In this document: positions 28,665 to 40,375 of the stretch, in pieces
Position numbering within the stretch: position 1 is the stretch's first letter
Layout of the letters: the number at the start of each line of letters is the position of its first letter
From: Cordylochernes scorpioides
Lineage: Eukaryota > Arthropoda > Arachnida > Pseudoscorpiones > Chernetidae
Length of the DNA: 64,000 bases
Assembly: GCA_030710605.1 (NCBI GenBank)
Contig: CP092874.1
Span: 74,031,044 to 74,095,043, forward strand
Reading direction: 5' to 3'
Made by a program: the position numbers and the translations under genes
The notes under the pieces: generated by a model
Databases searched by the model: none
Told to the model about the DNA's origin: nothing
The model's input: only the letters and a program-made list of their open reading frames with translations

Positions 28665-30540
28665 GTAAGTACACTTCCAGTACTAGAGTATTTTACACAG
28701 TGTGTACCATCTCCGTTTAATATTGTCTTAGCGGACACATTTCCTTATTTTCAATTTAAATGTTCGTATACGAATAATAAATCTATGCCAAAAAACATTC
28801 GTATATGCAAATTCAATATATATTAATCGTAATTTAAATAGTTTCCTTTATGTTAGTTTTAATTTGTTTATTTTTATTACAATGATGATTTATATTTGAA
28901 ATTACCGAGACTTTTATTCTTAAAACCCGTAGTAAAAGATTGAGGTATTAGACAAACTATATTGTCTTTTGTAAAGAAGTTGCAGAAATATTGTTGGAAA
29001 ATAACTATCAAAAGGTAATTTTAGGTAGATATTTATAAATCTAAGACTTTGACATGTGTCACACATGTTCTACGTTGAAAGGATGTGCTTCATCCTTGGC
29101 GTTTAACTCCTGGGTTATTGCGGGATTAATATTATAATTATAAATTCGCGCTGATGTGAAAAATGATAAGATAATGTGAAATCGATGTCAGAGTTTTAAA
29201 AGACATTTAGATGGTTAGTAATCAAATTCGAATTATGCCTTGGTGTACGACATGTGAATCGATTTTTTTTTCTAAATGTATACAATGCTGAAACTTGTAT
29301 TCATGTGAAATATGTAAAGTGCATGTATGAATTCTATCATATCCATGTTTACGGTTCAGACTGCGACTAGATAACTCTGAGTTGTTTTTCGTTGTGGCAC
29401 ACATTTAAATTTATAGAAATAGAGCATACAGGAGCGATGTTCACAACAAAAGTAGATACCGCTGAGTTGTGCGCACATGTGTAGTGTGAATTGAGGTGAT
29501 GCTGGTGGTAAGAACGCTATGTAGACAGCATGTATACAGCACTTGGGTTGTGTCACTCAAGTGAATTGATGAGACCGTTTCATGTCGGTACATGACACCT
29601 TAGACAGTCCCGGTGTTTGTTTATCTTTCCTGGTGGAAGAACGGCTGAAAGCGGGTTAGTGATCCATTGACCTCGAGGTCAGCCAAGGACGTGACCTTCT
29701 CCCCACTTTCTTCCAACTCTCTCCTCTCTCCTCACTCTCTTCTTCCTGATACCGGCCGCAGCAAGTCTTGTGCTGTGGAGGGCGGGCGCAGAGCTTGTAG
29801 CTCGCGATGCTGTTTAGGGCTGTTGTAGCTTTGAAAGATCCACAAGTCGGGTAGATTTAGAAGATCCTGATGATTCTACAAAATTCATGTTTCTTTGGAA
29901 TGGCCAGAGTTATGGTAGCACGAGAGAGAGGGAGATAGGAAGGCAGGTGGTGATTCCAGTAAATCGAGACTGTTCGGTGCCCTTGTAGCTTATAAAACCA
30001 ATTCAAAGATATTGAATCGTGGGGAGAAGGTTGCTTGTGTTCTTTTGGTCAATGACTTTTTGTATCCTGAGACATTAGAGCTCTTGTAATTTAGGCGTGG
30101 TTCTGGGAGTATAACCAATGGCTATGACTCATGGACTCTTTAACAAAACTATTTTAGTTTTAGAATAGGCAATGTGCTGGTAGCATAATGAATAGCTCGA
30201 CTCTTGTAGAAAAACGAGCTCGGAGCAGTAAATGAGCACACATCGTGAAAAGAAATCTTTGTAGTGTTTAAAAGCGATTAAAATGTCTGTAGAGCTTGGA
30301 GAGCCACAAGTTTGGTATCACACCTTCTGATTGGGGCTTGTAACGTTCTATCTGCACAGAGTTCTTGAAGTTTTAAAAAACAGAGGTCTACTGGTAGTAT
30401 GATAAGCCAGCTAGGGACGTGTGGCGAAAGTATCTAACTTAAAAGAGCTCTTGTGTAGCGCAAAAACACAGTTTCTAGATATCTGAAAGCGATGCCTTGT
30501 AACACGGTTAGTTTCACAAATTTCCCAGTAATTCAAATAT
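28665..30540 (+). other. Intron-like, moderately GC, with recurring cttgtag words
   Basis: Starts at the donor site. It contains no transposon of the families seen elsewhere, and its base composition (about 29570-30500) is higher in GC than the rest of the window. The phrase agctcttgtag or variants recurs about every 60-130 bp from 29785 to 30450 and again near 35255. Two minus-strand frames of about 60 codons (29222-29404, 29356-29556) show no recognised motif. Confidence 0.4.
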
Positions 30541-31112
30541 CTTCCGCAACCAATTTATTCTGATGGTATATAAAATAGCATACCTTTTACTTAATTTTAA
30601 TGACTCTTACCTACCTTGTTTTAAAAAAACCAATCCTTATAATCTATTTTTTAAACATCTTTCGATCTTTAATCAGACGTCATTATCTTTGAGTTTCTTT
30701 CTAAAGAGAAAATAAGCATCACATAGATTAAATGACATTAAAACAAAAAAAAAAAATACAAACATTTTAATTGTATTATAAATTATAACTCTATAATAAA
30801 CATTAAAGAATATTTCAGTTGTATAACTTTCTGTTTATTGTTTTGTCAACATATATGTAAATAATGTATATTTACACAAATGTATATAATCCTACCGTAA
30901 GCAAACATGTAAAAACTGTCTCTACACTGATTTCTGTAAGCATACGAGAGTATAAATGTTGTTTTCATATGTTAATTTGTTTACTTTTTCTAATGAACCG
31001 CTGTGGTTTTGAATACTTATATATTTTACTGCGTGTTACGGAATGTATGTAAATATTTTATTATGTATTTTATAAATTCAATTGCCGTTCATCGATAAAA
31101 TTTGTAATAATT
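30541..31112. other. AT-rich intron-like sequence
   Basis: No gene, RNA or element recognised. Confidence 0.4.
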
Positions 31113-31211
31113 AATTTACTGGCAATGTGTTTCTTTTCAAAAATATCATCGAATGGTCTGTAGAGATAATATTCGACAATTTTTTGAAAAGAAACACATT
31201 GCCAGTAAATT
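31113..31211. repeat. 99-bp foldback
   Basis: Arms aatttactggcaatgtgttt... and the complement ...aaacacattgccagtaaatt are nearly perfect, about 35 bp each. Confidence 0.9.
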
Positions 31212-33679
31212 CATTTAAAAATGTATTTTTTTTTATTCTTCAAATATAAATATCTTGATATTATTCGAATGTCTATTAAAATACTTTGGATGGTTTATCA
31301 AAATTCACGTCATGAATTCATTCTTTTGTTAGACAATGTAGAAAACATTTTACTTTCCCTAAATTTCTAAATGTTTATACATTTTATATAACGCATTTAA
31401 TTTTGTATAAAAATATTCTTCAAATTTTTCCGCAAACATTCACCGAGCCATTCGACTCCTTTTTCATTATTATTATTATTACAGTATTTATTCTATGAAT
31501 TACAAGTGACTAAGTTTAATTAAATTTGACCGAATTACCATATTTAAAATGCAAACAAACAATTACGTTGTTTCTTTATAATCATAAATGCATTAGTATT
31601 CCACGCACAATACTAAGCTATAGAATGTAAAAGACGAACATAATATTGTATAGCATTAGACACCGAAATTCTCGAAATTGGTTTTAAAATGAGAATACAA
31701 ACGTTAGAATGGCATTTTATTATATCAATAACCCCACTTACATAAATATCAGGAAGACAACTAATACACGGATGATGATGATAGACCAGTAGGATAAATT
31801 AATTCTTTAATGATAATATCTTAGAAGAAATCAATCCGAGGAGCCAGCGTCATCTTGGTAAAATAAAAATTACCTAACTTAATCCAACCTTCATTAAAAG
31901 TCCACCTTCATTGAAATACTAGGAGTATCCAAGTTTTTAGAGAATCCCTCAGAATAGATTGTATCTGGTTATTACTTGAAAAATACATAGAATGTACTTA
32001 AAGATGTTAAATCGAAATAATGCATTGACAAAAATTTGACCAACTTCATTAATTGATGATCTCTCAATATATATTGATGTGTGTGTTGATTTTTCCCTGG
32101 AATATCTTTATAAATCCTGTTTACTTTCTTCAATTAAAGAGATATTAGGGACTTGAATTATTAACTCTATGTATTTCGAGGATGTCTTAGTGCTTGCCTG
32201 TTTACCTTTTGCCTTTGTCATAAAAATAATTTGGCAGATTGTCTATTCTCCGTGTTCACCAAGAAGTCACACCACTACTAAGATGTACTTCCAGATTGTA
32301 ATCAACAGCGATTGTGACAATTTACCCATTCCATGATGTTTGATCGACTAAATGTCTACATTGCCTTCTTCTAGTCTTATCTGGCGACAAAAAATGACTT
32401 AAATTAAGATTAGTGTAGATCTCTATAAAAGTGGAATCCGTTTATAGCTTCTGGGGAAGGGCAATCATGGCTAAGTTAAGATTGTATCAGCACCTCCCTT
32501 CCCTTCTATTGTAGTTGCAGGGTGGGCAGCCTCTTTATTAGGTAATTGTTAGACTATTGTTAGGCGTGGCGGAACGGACCTCCCGAAAAGCAGAGCCACG
32601 CCAAATTGCCCAGCTATTACCAATATCCCCGCTTTCCAATAATAGATACTACTACTGAAATTGTTGAATTAGATAATGCTGTTGAAATGTCTGTTATAGA
32701 AGCTCTTTTGTTCTTCCTAGAATTCTTGTTTCGTCTTCGAGTAATCGATTAGAATTGGAAGTTGCTCAAATTAGGTACTGTGTCGAATTCCTTATTGCGA
32801 CTACATCTGATGTTAACGACAACTTTTGTGGGGAAAAAATAGAGTCAAATTCTAACATTTAAAATGGCAGCAAGCTCGCTTAAAGCTGGTAAACAGCGAT
32901 CAAAATTGGTACTCAAATATTTAAATTTATTTGATAAATAGCCAAAAATAGCAAACGGCCCTAATTACTATTTTAACTTTAACAACTTGTGAAATTATAT
33001 TAAATTTAAATATACCATTTTTTTGCTGACTCTTATGTGAAAACTTATTTTCAAAAAGGCAATATATAATAAATATATTTTTTAAAATTCACATTTTAGT
33101 ATTCTTTTATTTTTTAAATTTCTTATATAATTATTTAAAATTCATTTTTACACAGTTATCAGTTTATTTTTCTCAAAAAAGGAATTTCCTAGGAATTTAA
33201 GTAAACAATTTAAAATGAATTTAGAATCGTCCGATTTTGTCTAATGGAAATTGGAATTACAATATACTAACTAATTAATAGTATCTCAAAACTTGGCAAT
33301 AGTAAATAATTCAAGTTCTATAATTCTAGATTTATTGTTGAGGAAAATATATGGTGGTTTTTTTAGAATTTCTCTTTGATGAGTACGAAAAGAAAACTGC
33401 TTTTACAGATCCTTTACGATTTATTTTGATAAGGATAAATTGTTCTATGTTTTTCAAACCTGTAACGGTTTGTGTAATATATAAAATGTATATATAGTTT
33501 TGACCAAGGACTTGGTTGTTGTGTGATGTAATCAATATATAGCGTGAGATATTCATGTTTTTAGTTCTTATGATAATTCTGACACAATAAAATATTATAC
33601 AAATATATAACAGTATCATACAATCTCTTTTAATGAAAAATACACTACCTAAGATTATTGAATATTAGGTAGAATAGTA
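31212..33679. other. Intron-like or intergenic, no gene seen
   Basis: AT-rich sequence. One GC-rich hairpin (ggcgtggc 32563-32570 / gccacgcc 32595-32602) stands out. A minus-strand 95-codon frame at 33332-33619 has low-complexity content and no motif. It probably includes LTR sequence toward 33686. Confidence 0.4.
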
Positions 33680-33685
33680 CATAAC

Positions 33686-33903
33686 AGTGGCGACGAGGAT
33701 TAAAAGAAAATGGATTGTAAGTTATCAAGTATATTGAAGAATTTAACCCTAATAATGGCAACTCTTTTGCAAGCTATTTGGAAAGAATAGAATGTTATTT
33801 TGTTGCAAATGAGGTGACCAAAGAAGAGAAAAAGAGAACAATATTTCTTACCTTGTGTGGTAAAGAAACTTATAGATACTTTTGGTATTTAGATCGATTA
33901 TAG
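33686..33903 (+). pseudogene. Gypsy gag 5' fragment with primer-site-like start
   Basis: tggcgacgaggatt at 33688 resembles the TGG-starting primer site of Mag/K02A2.6-like gypsy elements, preceded by an 'aaca' LTR-like end. Downstream, 33731-33903 encodes a gag start: SFASYLERIECYFVANEVTKEEKKRTIFLTLCGKETYRYFWYL, reaching TAG at 33901-33903. The first ATG (33711) is in another frame. A broken 5' end of an old retrotransposon. Confidence 0.75.
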
Positions 33904-34005
33904 AAAAATGTCAATCTTGAAGGATTATAATTGAATAAATAAATAAGAAATCTAATCTTCAAAAAAGAGGTTGCCTGGCCAGCATTCATATTTCTGTAAA
34001 AAATA

Positions 34006-34219
34006 CACTTCGGCCAGTTAGTTTTCTTAACGTTTCATCAAAAATCTTTTGTCTTCATCAAGAGAAATTAAAATAAAGCATTTGGCAAGGCGTTAAAAAA
34101 TTTAAATTAGAACGATTTTTAACGCTTTGCCAAATTCTTTATTTTTATTTATTTCTCCTTACGAAGACAAAAGATTTTGTTGAAACGTTGATAAAATTAA
34201 ACTCTAACTGGCCGAAGTG
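34006..34219. repeat. 214-bp foldback with hammerhead-like words
   Basis: Arms cacttcggccagtta ... and ...taactggccgaagtg enclose inverted blocks containing cttgatgaagacaaaagat and gatgaaacgtt (on one strand or the other). The layout recalls TGATGA-stem-GAAAC, but no consistent stem I or III is visible. Confidence 0.75.
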
Positions 34220-34589
34220 TCTATGTTAAAGAAATTTAACGTAATTAAGAATAAAGGTTTGAGTTAAAAATGATTTACTTTTGCATTGTTAAAAACTTTT
34301 TTTCCGACATTTCGAGGATTGCTGTCGTCTTTTTCAAGGAAAACTATTTTGATAATGCTTACTCTCTGTAGCCAAGAATAATCTGATATTCAAAAAGCGT
34401 AGAATGCGTCGATATTTTGAATACAATGAATTTGAACTAAATAAATAAAATGAAAAGTATGTAACAAAGAGGTATAGGATAAAAGTTTATCAAGTGGGCG
34501 AAATTCAAAATATCAACGATTCAATGCTACTTGGAACTTAAGTTTTAAGTCAGGTGTTCTTCAACAGACCGTATAATAACTAACAATTA
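34220..34589. other. Unclassified, with a decayed 'gaaaaagacgacagcaatcc' block
   Basis: 34300-34335 on the minus strand reads ccttgaaaaagacgacagca, then atcctcgaaatgtcgg, another hairpin ending in cgaaa as in Penelope-like 3' regions. The rest is AT-rich. Confidence 0.35.
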
Positions 34590-34790
34590 GACAATTAAAA
34601 TAATTTTATTGATATATTGTCAATACATGCAAAATTGCACAGTCTGCACTATTTTATAAAGATTATATATATGCATAACACTATGTACAAAAAACATGGC
34701 GCCTCTGCCAGCGCTGCAGAGTTTGTTGGAGAATCGCCAGCGGGTCTCCAGCGACACCACGAATTTCGCGATCTACGAAGAATAGAAACA
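34590..34790 (-). repeat. Dispersed repeat shared with 23340-23540
   Basis: Second copy of the 'ctctgccagcgctgcagag' repeat. Confidence 0.7.
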
Positions 34791-35747
34791 GAAAAATTCA
34801 AAAACATCAGAAGATATTTGGATAAACTGATGCCAATATCTGTATTAGGATTTTTGTGTTCTAAAGTAGGCAAAAGAATATTGATTATGATAATAATCAT
34901 CATGATTCTAGTGTTAAAGCCAACGGTAGTCAATTGACACAGCTTTCACAAAAAAACCTAAAAAAAAATATATATATATTAAATATTTGAAAAGACATCC
35001 GAATTTTACAGGTTACCCTAGGTTTTATCTCTTAGGGATATTAGCCGTTAGTTGTATGATTAAAATGAGCTGTTTTAACGACATAAGGTGATTGCGCGAC
35101 TTGTAAAGAATTTCCGTATTCCTCAATGGCTTGATTTTGATTATGTGATGATGATTCTATTTTTAACGCAAAAGAAAGTCTAAAACTGGCGTTCCACTGT
35201 TGGATACTTGTGGGAACGTACACATTTCACAAATTGGCCTCAGATTGACAACTGGGAGCTTGTAGTTCCCGGTTTTAAACGTTAAAATCAGCTGTGTTTC
35301 CTGACGTACGGGTGTGAAAGACTTGACAGAATGTCCGCGTTCCTGAGAATGACCTTATTTTGACAAACTTGGGGCTTGTTGCCTTCTCACTAGGTTGTAA
35401 TATCAGCTGTTTATTTGGCATACGATTATGGAAAACCTTTTAGAAACTCAGAGATTCTCGGAAGTCTCAAGGGTGACAATCCTGAGGGAGATGCACCCTC
35501 TCCGCTTCTGCAAGAGTTCCTGGCGATTGCTTCATCTCTAAGTTCCTGTCTTAGCAACATCCACTAGTGCCCCTCCGTATCGCCTCGGGAGGAAGCAAGG
35601 GCTCAACGCAATATCTTCCGAACAACCTACTTGCAACCGGCTTTAGATTTATCACTGAACAATAGCTTACAATAGCCTTTATATTCTTCATACCATCATT
35701 TATTTTGAAACGAGAGGAAAAATTCTAAACTTTATTAATATCAATAC
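34791..35747. other. No gene recognised; higher-GC patch 35440-35660
   Basis: AT-rich then a ~200-bp patch of higher GC without an open frame of note. The phrase gagcttgtagttcccgg near 35258 echoes the intron-like phrases at 29785-30450. Confidence 0.35.
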
Positions 35748-35898
35748 ATCTGCTAAAGACACACCTAATTTCAGAGCCAAAGTGTCCTTTAAAGAGAGGT
35801 ATCCTCTTACCTGAGAGTTGCTAAATAGTAAAAATGATAATTTTGTAAATGAAAACTGTCCTTTGTGGAGGAGTGTCCACTAAAGGGAGGTTCTACTG
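35748..35898. mobile_element. CAGTAGAACC MITE, left end eroded
   Basis: The interior and right end match the ~160-bp copies (tgtcctttgtgga ... gggaggttctactg). The left terminus is degraded. The sequence right of it (aatggaagcattgaagcacg) is also found, inverted, beside the MITE at 25539. Confidence 0.85.
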
Positions 35899-36588
35899 TA
35901 TAAGAAATGGAAGCATTGAAGCACGGATGTTTCTATTACCAGTTTCTCTACCACGATTATCATTTCTGATAAAAGGTTTATTATCATTTTTATACCTAAC
36001 GAATCCGTGTCAATCTTAAAATTTATAATTGATGGTTGGACGGCACATTCTATCCTATTTTGAATTTCATATAAAATTTGATCTGCCCCTCCACGATATG
36101 AATTTTTCTGTGAAGTCGCGAATTTATAATGGCAAAAATCTTGTCTGAATTCTCTAAAGACGTCTATTTTGAATTTAATATCAGGATGTGATGTCGGTAT
36201 TTTTATCCTTTTCTGATTGCATCGAATGTACATCAATTTACAAATAGAAAATTTAAGACAAGCTTTCTAAGACAAACTTATTTCTGAAAATGTTCCCAAC
36301 AGATTTCTACATTGTATATATGATGCAATTACATTATTATCAGTCGCAATCCTCTTTAAGCAAAAGATTATCGTGACTTGGTGAGAGGAATCATTTATGA
36401 AAAAGAATAAAAAATGGTCTAACTTCATTGAAATTTCAGAATTATTTTCCATTTACAAATATAAGATTACCATTTTCCATAAAGAATGGAGTATATTTGA
36501 TTGGGCAATCTATTGTTTAACAAGAATGGGAAAGTTACTGGTCAAATACTTCTATGGGAATAATCATCTCTTCACATATTTACCTATA
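35899..36588. other. No recognised gene; long minus-strand open frame
   Basis: A 118-codon minus-strand frame (35880-36236), partly inside the MITE end, has no motif I recognise. Frames at 36267-36452 (minus) and 36397-36594 (plus) overlap it loosely. Probably chance frames in AT-rich DNA. Confidence 0.3.
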
Positions 36589-36748
36589 CAGTAGAACCTC
36601 CCTATAAAGGACATCTAATTGCAATGCCAAAGTGTCCTTTAGGGAGAGGTGTCCTCTTACCGGAGAGTTTCTAAATTGTAAAAATAGTAATTTTGCAAAT
36701 GAAAACTGTCCTTTGTGGAGAGGTGTCCGCTAAAGGAAGTTTCTACTG
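36589..36748. mobile_element. CAGTAGAACC MITE, tandem copy 1
   Basis: 160 bp, termini CAGTAGAACCTCCCT / AGTTTCTACTG, TA on both sides. Confidence 0.92.
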
Positions 36749-36792
36749 TATTAGGCTCTGGGAATAATGATCTATATACATATTTACCTATA

Positions 36793-36953
36793 CAGTAGAA
36801 CCTCCCTGTAAAGGACATCTAATTGAAATGACAAAGTGTCCTTTAGGTAGAAGTCTCCTCTTACCAGAGAGTTGCTAAATAGTAAAAATGGTAATTTTGC
36901 AAATATAAACTGTCCTTTGTTGGAGAGGTGTTCGCTAAAGGGAGGTTCTACTG
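36793..36953. mobile_element. CAGTAGAACC MITE, tandem copy 2
   Basis: 161 bp, same termini. The ~43-bp spacer (ttaggctctggg...tttacctata) is repeated after this copy as well. Confidence 0.92.
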
Positions 36954-37225
36954 TATTAGGCTCTGGAAATAATGAAATATTTTCACATATTTACCTATAT
37001 AGGTAGCCACTACATATATATATATAGTGGCTGACCAACGGGGCAATGGCAACCCCCCTTTCCATGGAGCTTGGACAAGACACCACCACCACTTATATTG
37101 GCATGAAATTCATAATAATTCGGAAGACATAGGTGATCTTTGGGAGCTATATACTTCTTAGACATTATCCACGGTTACACATTTCGGATTTCGAGGATAG
37201 TTTTGTTTTCTCTATCGTATTTTGG
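36954..37225. other. No gene seen; small palindrome
   Basis: A short hairpin tagccacta...tagtggct at 37003-37032. Confidence 0.4.
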
Positions 37226-37350
37226 TGGCTGCGATGTTGTGGGCCAGGTCGCCGGGGGAAGAAAGGAGGAAGGCCAAGAATATCCTGGGGACAGACAGAA
37301 CAAGCCTGGGGCCTTCCTTGTACCCACAGCTTCCTCCATCTCGAATAGTA
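37226..37350 (+). pseudogene. Possible LINE ORF2 C-terminal scrap
   Basis: The plus-strand frame has R-G-K-K-G-G-R-P-R-I-S-W, resembling the R-G-R-P-R-x-x-W motif near the end of RTE/CR1-like LINE proteins, followed by AWGL. Very short. A chance match is possible. Confidence 0.3.
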
Positions 37351-38032
37351 TTCCTACTTCTCAACAGTACTAGCTAGCAGCAAGGTAGTTTGATTCTTCT
37401 AGTAGAAATCCTTCTAATACAAATACTTTGTTTGTCCATCCAACCCTTTTTTTCTTCGTTGGACTGACTAAAAGTAATTAAAAATTTCTGCAATTATGTT
37501 GGTAATATATTTCTTATGATATGTTACCGAATATTGGAAAATTTATCAATAGATTTCAATTTGGAAGTTATCTAGGATTTGGTGTTTGAATCTAAATATG
37601 GAAATCTATATATATAAAAATGAATGTTTGTATGTTTGTTGGTCTGTTGGTATGTCCGGTATACAAATTCGCAGTAGTTCACTAATTCAAACCAAAATTT
37701 CCATACATAGGTAAAAAATAACGGGGGTGACGATAGGCTATTTTAAAAAATATATAAATCAATGATTAAAACTATATATTCAAATTATTCAACTTAGCTC
37801 ACGAGCAGCGCCCTCTATCAATACTAAAAGGTTATAAATACGTTTAAACCAATCGTGATGAAACTTTGGGAAGATGTTTAGTATACTACCGGGATGGTTT
37901 CTGGCTAATTACTCTTTAGAAATAACCTTTCGTTGCATTTTTATTTACAATAAAACGTAAATTCACTCGCAATCAGCGCCCCCTCGCGGCAGACGTATGG
38001 CCTTAAATAGCCTCGCATGAGCTTATTTGTAA

Positions 38033-38106
38033 CGTCAAGCTTAGCATATAGGTTAGGTACACAGCTTCGTACCCCCGCAACCTAGGTTCGAGGCTCAGCG
38101 TGGGTG
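38033..38106 (+). pseudogene. tRNA-like sequence inside Helitron, copy 1
   Basis: A tRNA-like order with an A-box-like region (taggttaggtac), a B-box-like ggttcgaggctc and a T run of about 13 right after. The acceptor stem does not pair well. Confidence 0.5.
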
Positions 38107-38505
38107 TTTTTTTTTTTTTCATTTCTTTTATATTATTGTAGCAAATTATTAAAAATATTATTTTATTTAAAATGTACGTTTTATATATATAAAAATATAT
38201 ATATAAAATATTTAAAAATATATATATATAAAAATATATATATAAAAATGAATGTTTGTATGTTTGTTTGTTGGTATGTCCGGTATACAAATTCGCAGTA
38301 GTTCACTAATTCAAACCAAAATTACCGTACATAGGTAAAAAATAACGGGGGTGACGATAGGCTATTTTAAAAAATATATAAATCAATTATTAAAACTATA
38401 TATTCAAATTATTCAACTTAGCTCACGAGCAGCGCCCTCTATCAATACTAAAAGGTTATAAATACGTTTAAAATCTAAATCTTCTCAATATTTTATTAAT
38501 AATAG

Positions 38506-38895
38506 TTCGCTTAATAACAAATATAATATAAATATTTATATAATAACTGCTCTAATTTGAAATATTTGGTAGGTTTTATTTATTTATATATTTTCAATTT
38601 AGATATAACTGATCTAATTCGCCGTTTAAATTACTAATATAGTTCGCTTAATAACACATATAATATAAATATTTATATAATAACTGCTCTAATTTGAAAT
38701 ATTTGGTAGGTTTTATTTATTTATATATTTTAATTTTTAGATATAACTGATCTAATTCGACGTTTGAAATAACTGCTCTTGAAATATTTGGTATGTTTTA
38801 TTTATTTATATATTTTCATTTTTAGATATAACTGATCTAATTCGCCGTTTAAAATAACTGCTCTAATTCGAAATATTTGGTATGTTTTATTTGTG
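38506..38895 (+). repeat. Tandem array inside Helitron H4
   Basis: Three to four copies of a unit of roughly 90-135 bp containing ataactgctctaatttg, aaatatttggtaggttttat and gatataactgatctaattcg. Confidence 0.85.
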
Positions 38896-39013
38896 TTCAC
38901 TATATTTCTATTTATTTGAGGTATTATAATTTCCATGTTTCAAAAACCTATTTCAAAAAGGTCGTTAGAAATATGTAAGGCCTGAAATAGCTTTACATGC
39001 GAATATTTATGAT

Positions 39014-39090
39014 GCCAAGCGTGGCTTAATGGTTAGGTGTATGGCTTCGTATTTCCACAACCTTGGTTCGAAACTTAGCCTGGGTGCTTT
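39014..39090 (+). pseudogene. tRNA-like sequence inside Helitron, copy 2
   Basis: ggcttaatggttaggtg (A-box region), ccttggttcgaaac (B-box region), then a T run. Parallel to the 38033 copy. Confidence 0.5.
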
Positions 39091-39667
39091 TTTTAAAAAT
39101 ATTATTGAAGCCAAGTTTTTTTTTACAGTACCAAAATTTCCATATATAGGTAAACAAATACGAGGAAAACGATAGGCTATTTTAAATTATATATAAATTA
39201 AATATTAAAACTATATATATTCAAATTATTCTACTTAGCTCACGAACAGCGCCCTCTATCAAGGTTATAAATACGTTTAAAATCGATATCTTCTCAAAAT
39301 TTTATTAATAATAGTGTTCGCTTAATAATTAGAATACTTGATCTAAATCGAGATATTTATAGACGCTCGCTCGATTTGAAGATTTACACATGTATATATC
39401 GTAACTAATCTAACTGTAAAGTTTGGAGCGGGACGTTTCACAAAAGTGACGTCCACGGTGCCAATTTATAATTGTAACGAATAGTATTTGAATAAAAACA
39501 TTTAATCGGGTAAAACCCGGGCGTTGCCCGGGTCATTCGTCTAGTATTTTATATAATGAGCAAAGAGAGGGTAGTTAATGTTATAAATCCAAACGTAGTA
39601 TTTTGTAAATATTAAAATTTTCTACTTTGTAATTGTAAACCTGCATATTACTTTCTAGGATTCTATG

Positions 39668-39736
39668 TAAAAGACATATATTGGATCAAAATATATTTAT
39701 TTACCAATATATCAGTTGTCTGAACGCCAACCTTTT
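39668..39736. repeat. Half copy of the ggttggcgttcag foldback
   Basis: catatattggatcaaaata and ctgaacgccaacctt match one arm of 21811-22046. Confidence 0.7.
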
Positions 39737-40099
39737 CCATATATATATTCAAATAAATAGAATAATAATTGTTATGACGCGTTGTTCCATTGATCAATTG
39801 TTGCATACGCTTAATCGCAGCATAATGTAAGCAATAAAATAAGTCATTATAAGGGAAAAATTAACTTTAAATATCCTATATCGGTTATTGGGATCAAATC
39901 TGAATTTTGATGCATTTGGAAAAGAAAATAATGATATTGTTATGGAATTGGGCGAGTATAACGTAAGTTAAATCAGGAAATCAGGATTGTTCAATCAAAT
40001 GTATCACATAGTAATCACAAATTCGCTCAAGTACATTAAGACCCTTCGTTCAAAAAAAAAAGGTTTATTACCATAATAAATGAAAGAATTGGTAGTGAA

Positions 40100-40375
40100 C
40101 TCATGTTATTGTTGTCGTGCCCAATGAAGAGCCTCAGATGTCTCCATACATCTCTATCACAGCAGCAGCAATGTCCACTATCTTGGGTGTGTAAAGCTGC
40201 TGTTCTGGGTCTATGTCAATTTTCTGCAAGGCTGCGGCCATTGCTGGACATGAGAATATGTGGGTAGGTGTTAGTTCCACACCAGGACAGTCGTTGCATA
40301 TCCTATAGGTTCTTGTGTCATCTGGATGTTTTGGTATTCCTTTGAAGTGTTTTGTTCTGAGTCTTGTTATAGTTT
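40100..40375 (-). pseudogene. LINE 3' end (I/Jockey/Loa-type C-terminus)
   Basis: The minus-strand frame ending at TGA (40134-40136) reads RLRTKHFKGIPKHPD, then CNDCPGVELTPTHIFSCPAM. This is the C-terminal Cys/His motif following the RNase H region in I/Jockey-like LINEs. After the stop comes gggcacgacaacaataaca, a typical 3' end. It is 5'-truncated. Confidence 0.85.

Larger units (their letters stand above)
37605..39544 (+). mobile_element. Large non-autonomous Helitron H4 (or nested pair)
   Basis: 5' end TCTATATATATAAAAATGAA at 37605. 3' hairpin acccgggcgttgcccgggt with CTAG at 39541-39544. A second 5'-like start lies near 38225-38260, so this may be two nested or tandem copies sharing one 3' end. 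Contains two tRNA-like sequences and a ~385-bp tandem array. No Rep/helicase. Confidence 0.8.

Noticed and set aside
35880-36236. 118-codon minus-strand frame as a gene
   Set aside because: Begins inside a MITE terminus, no recognised motif, AT-rich composition. Chance frame is likely.
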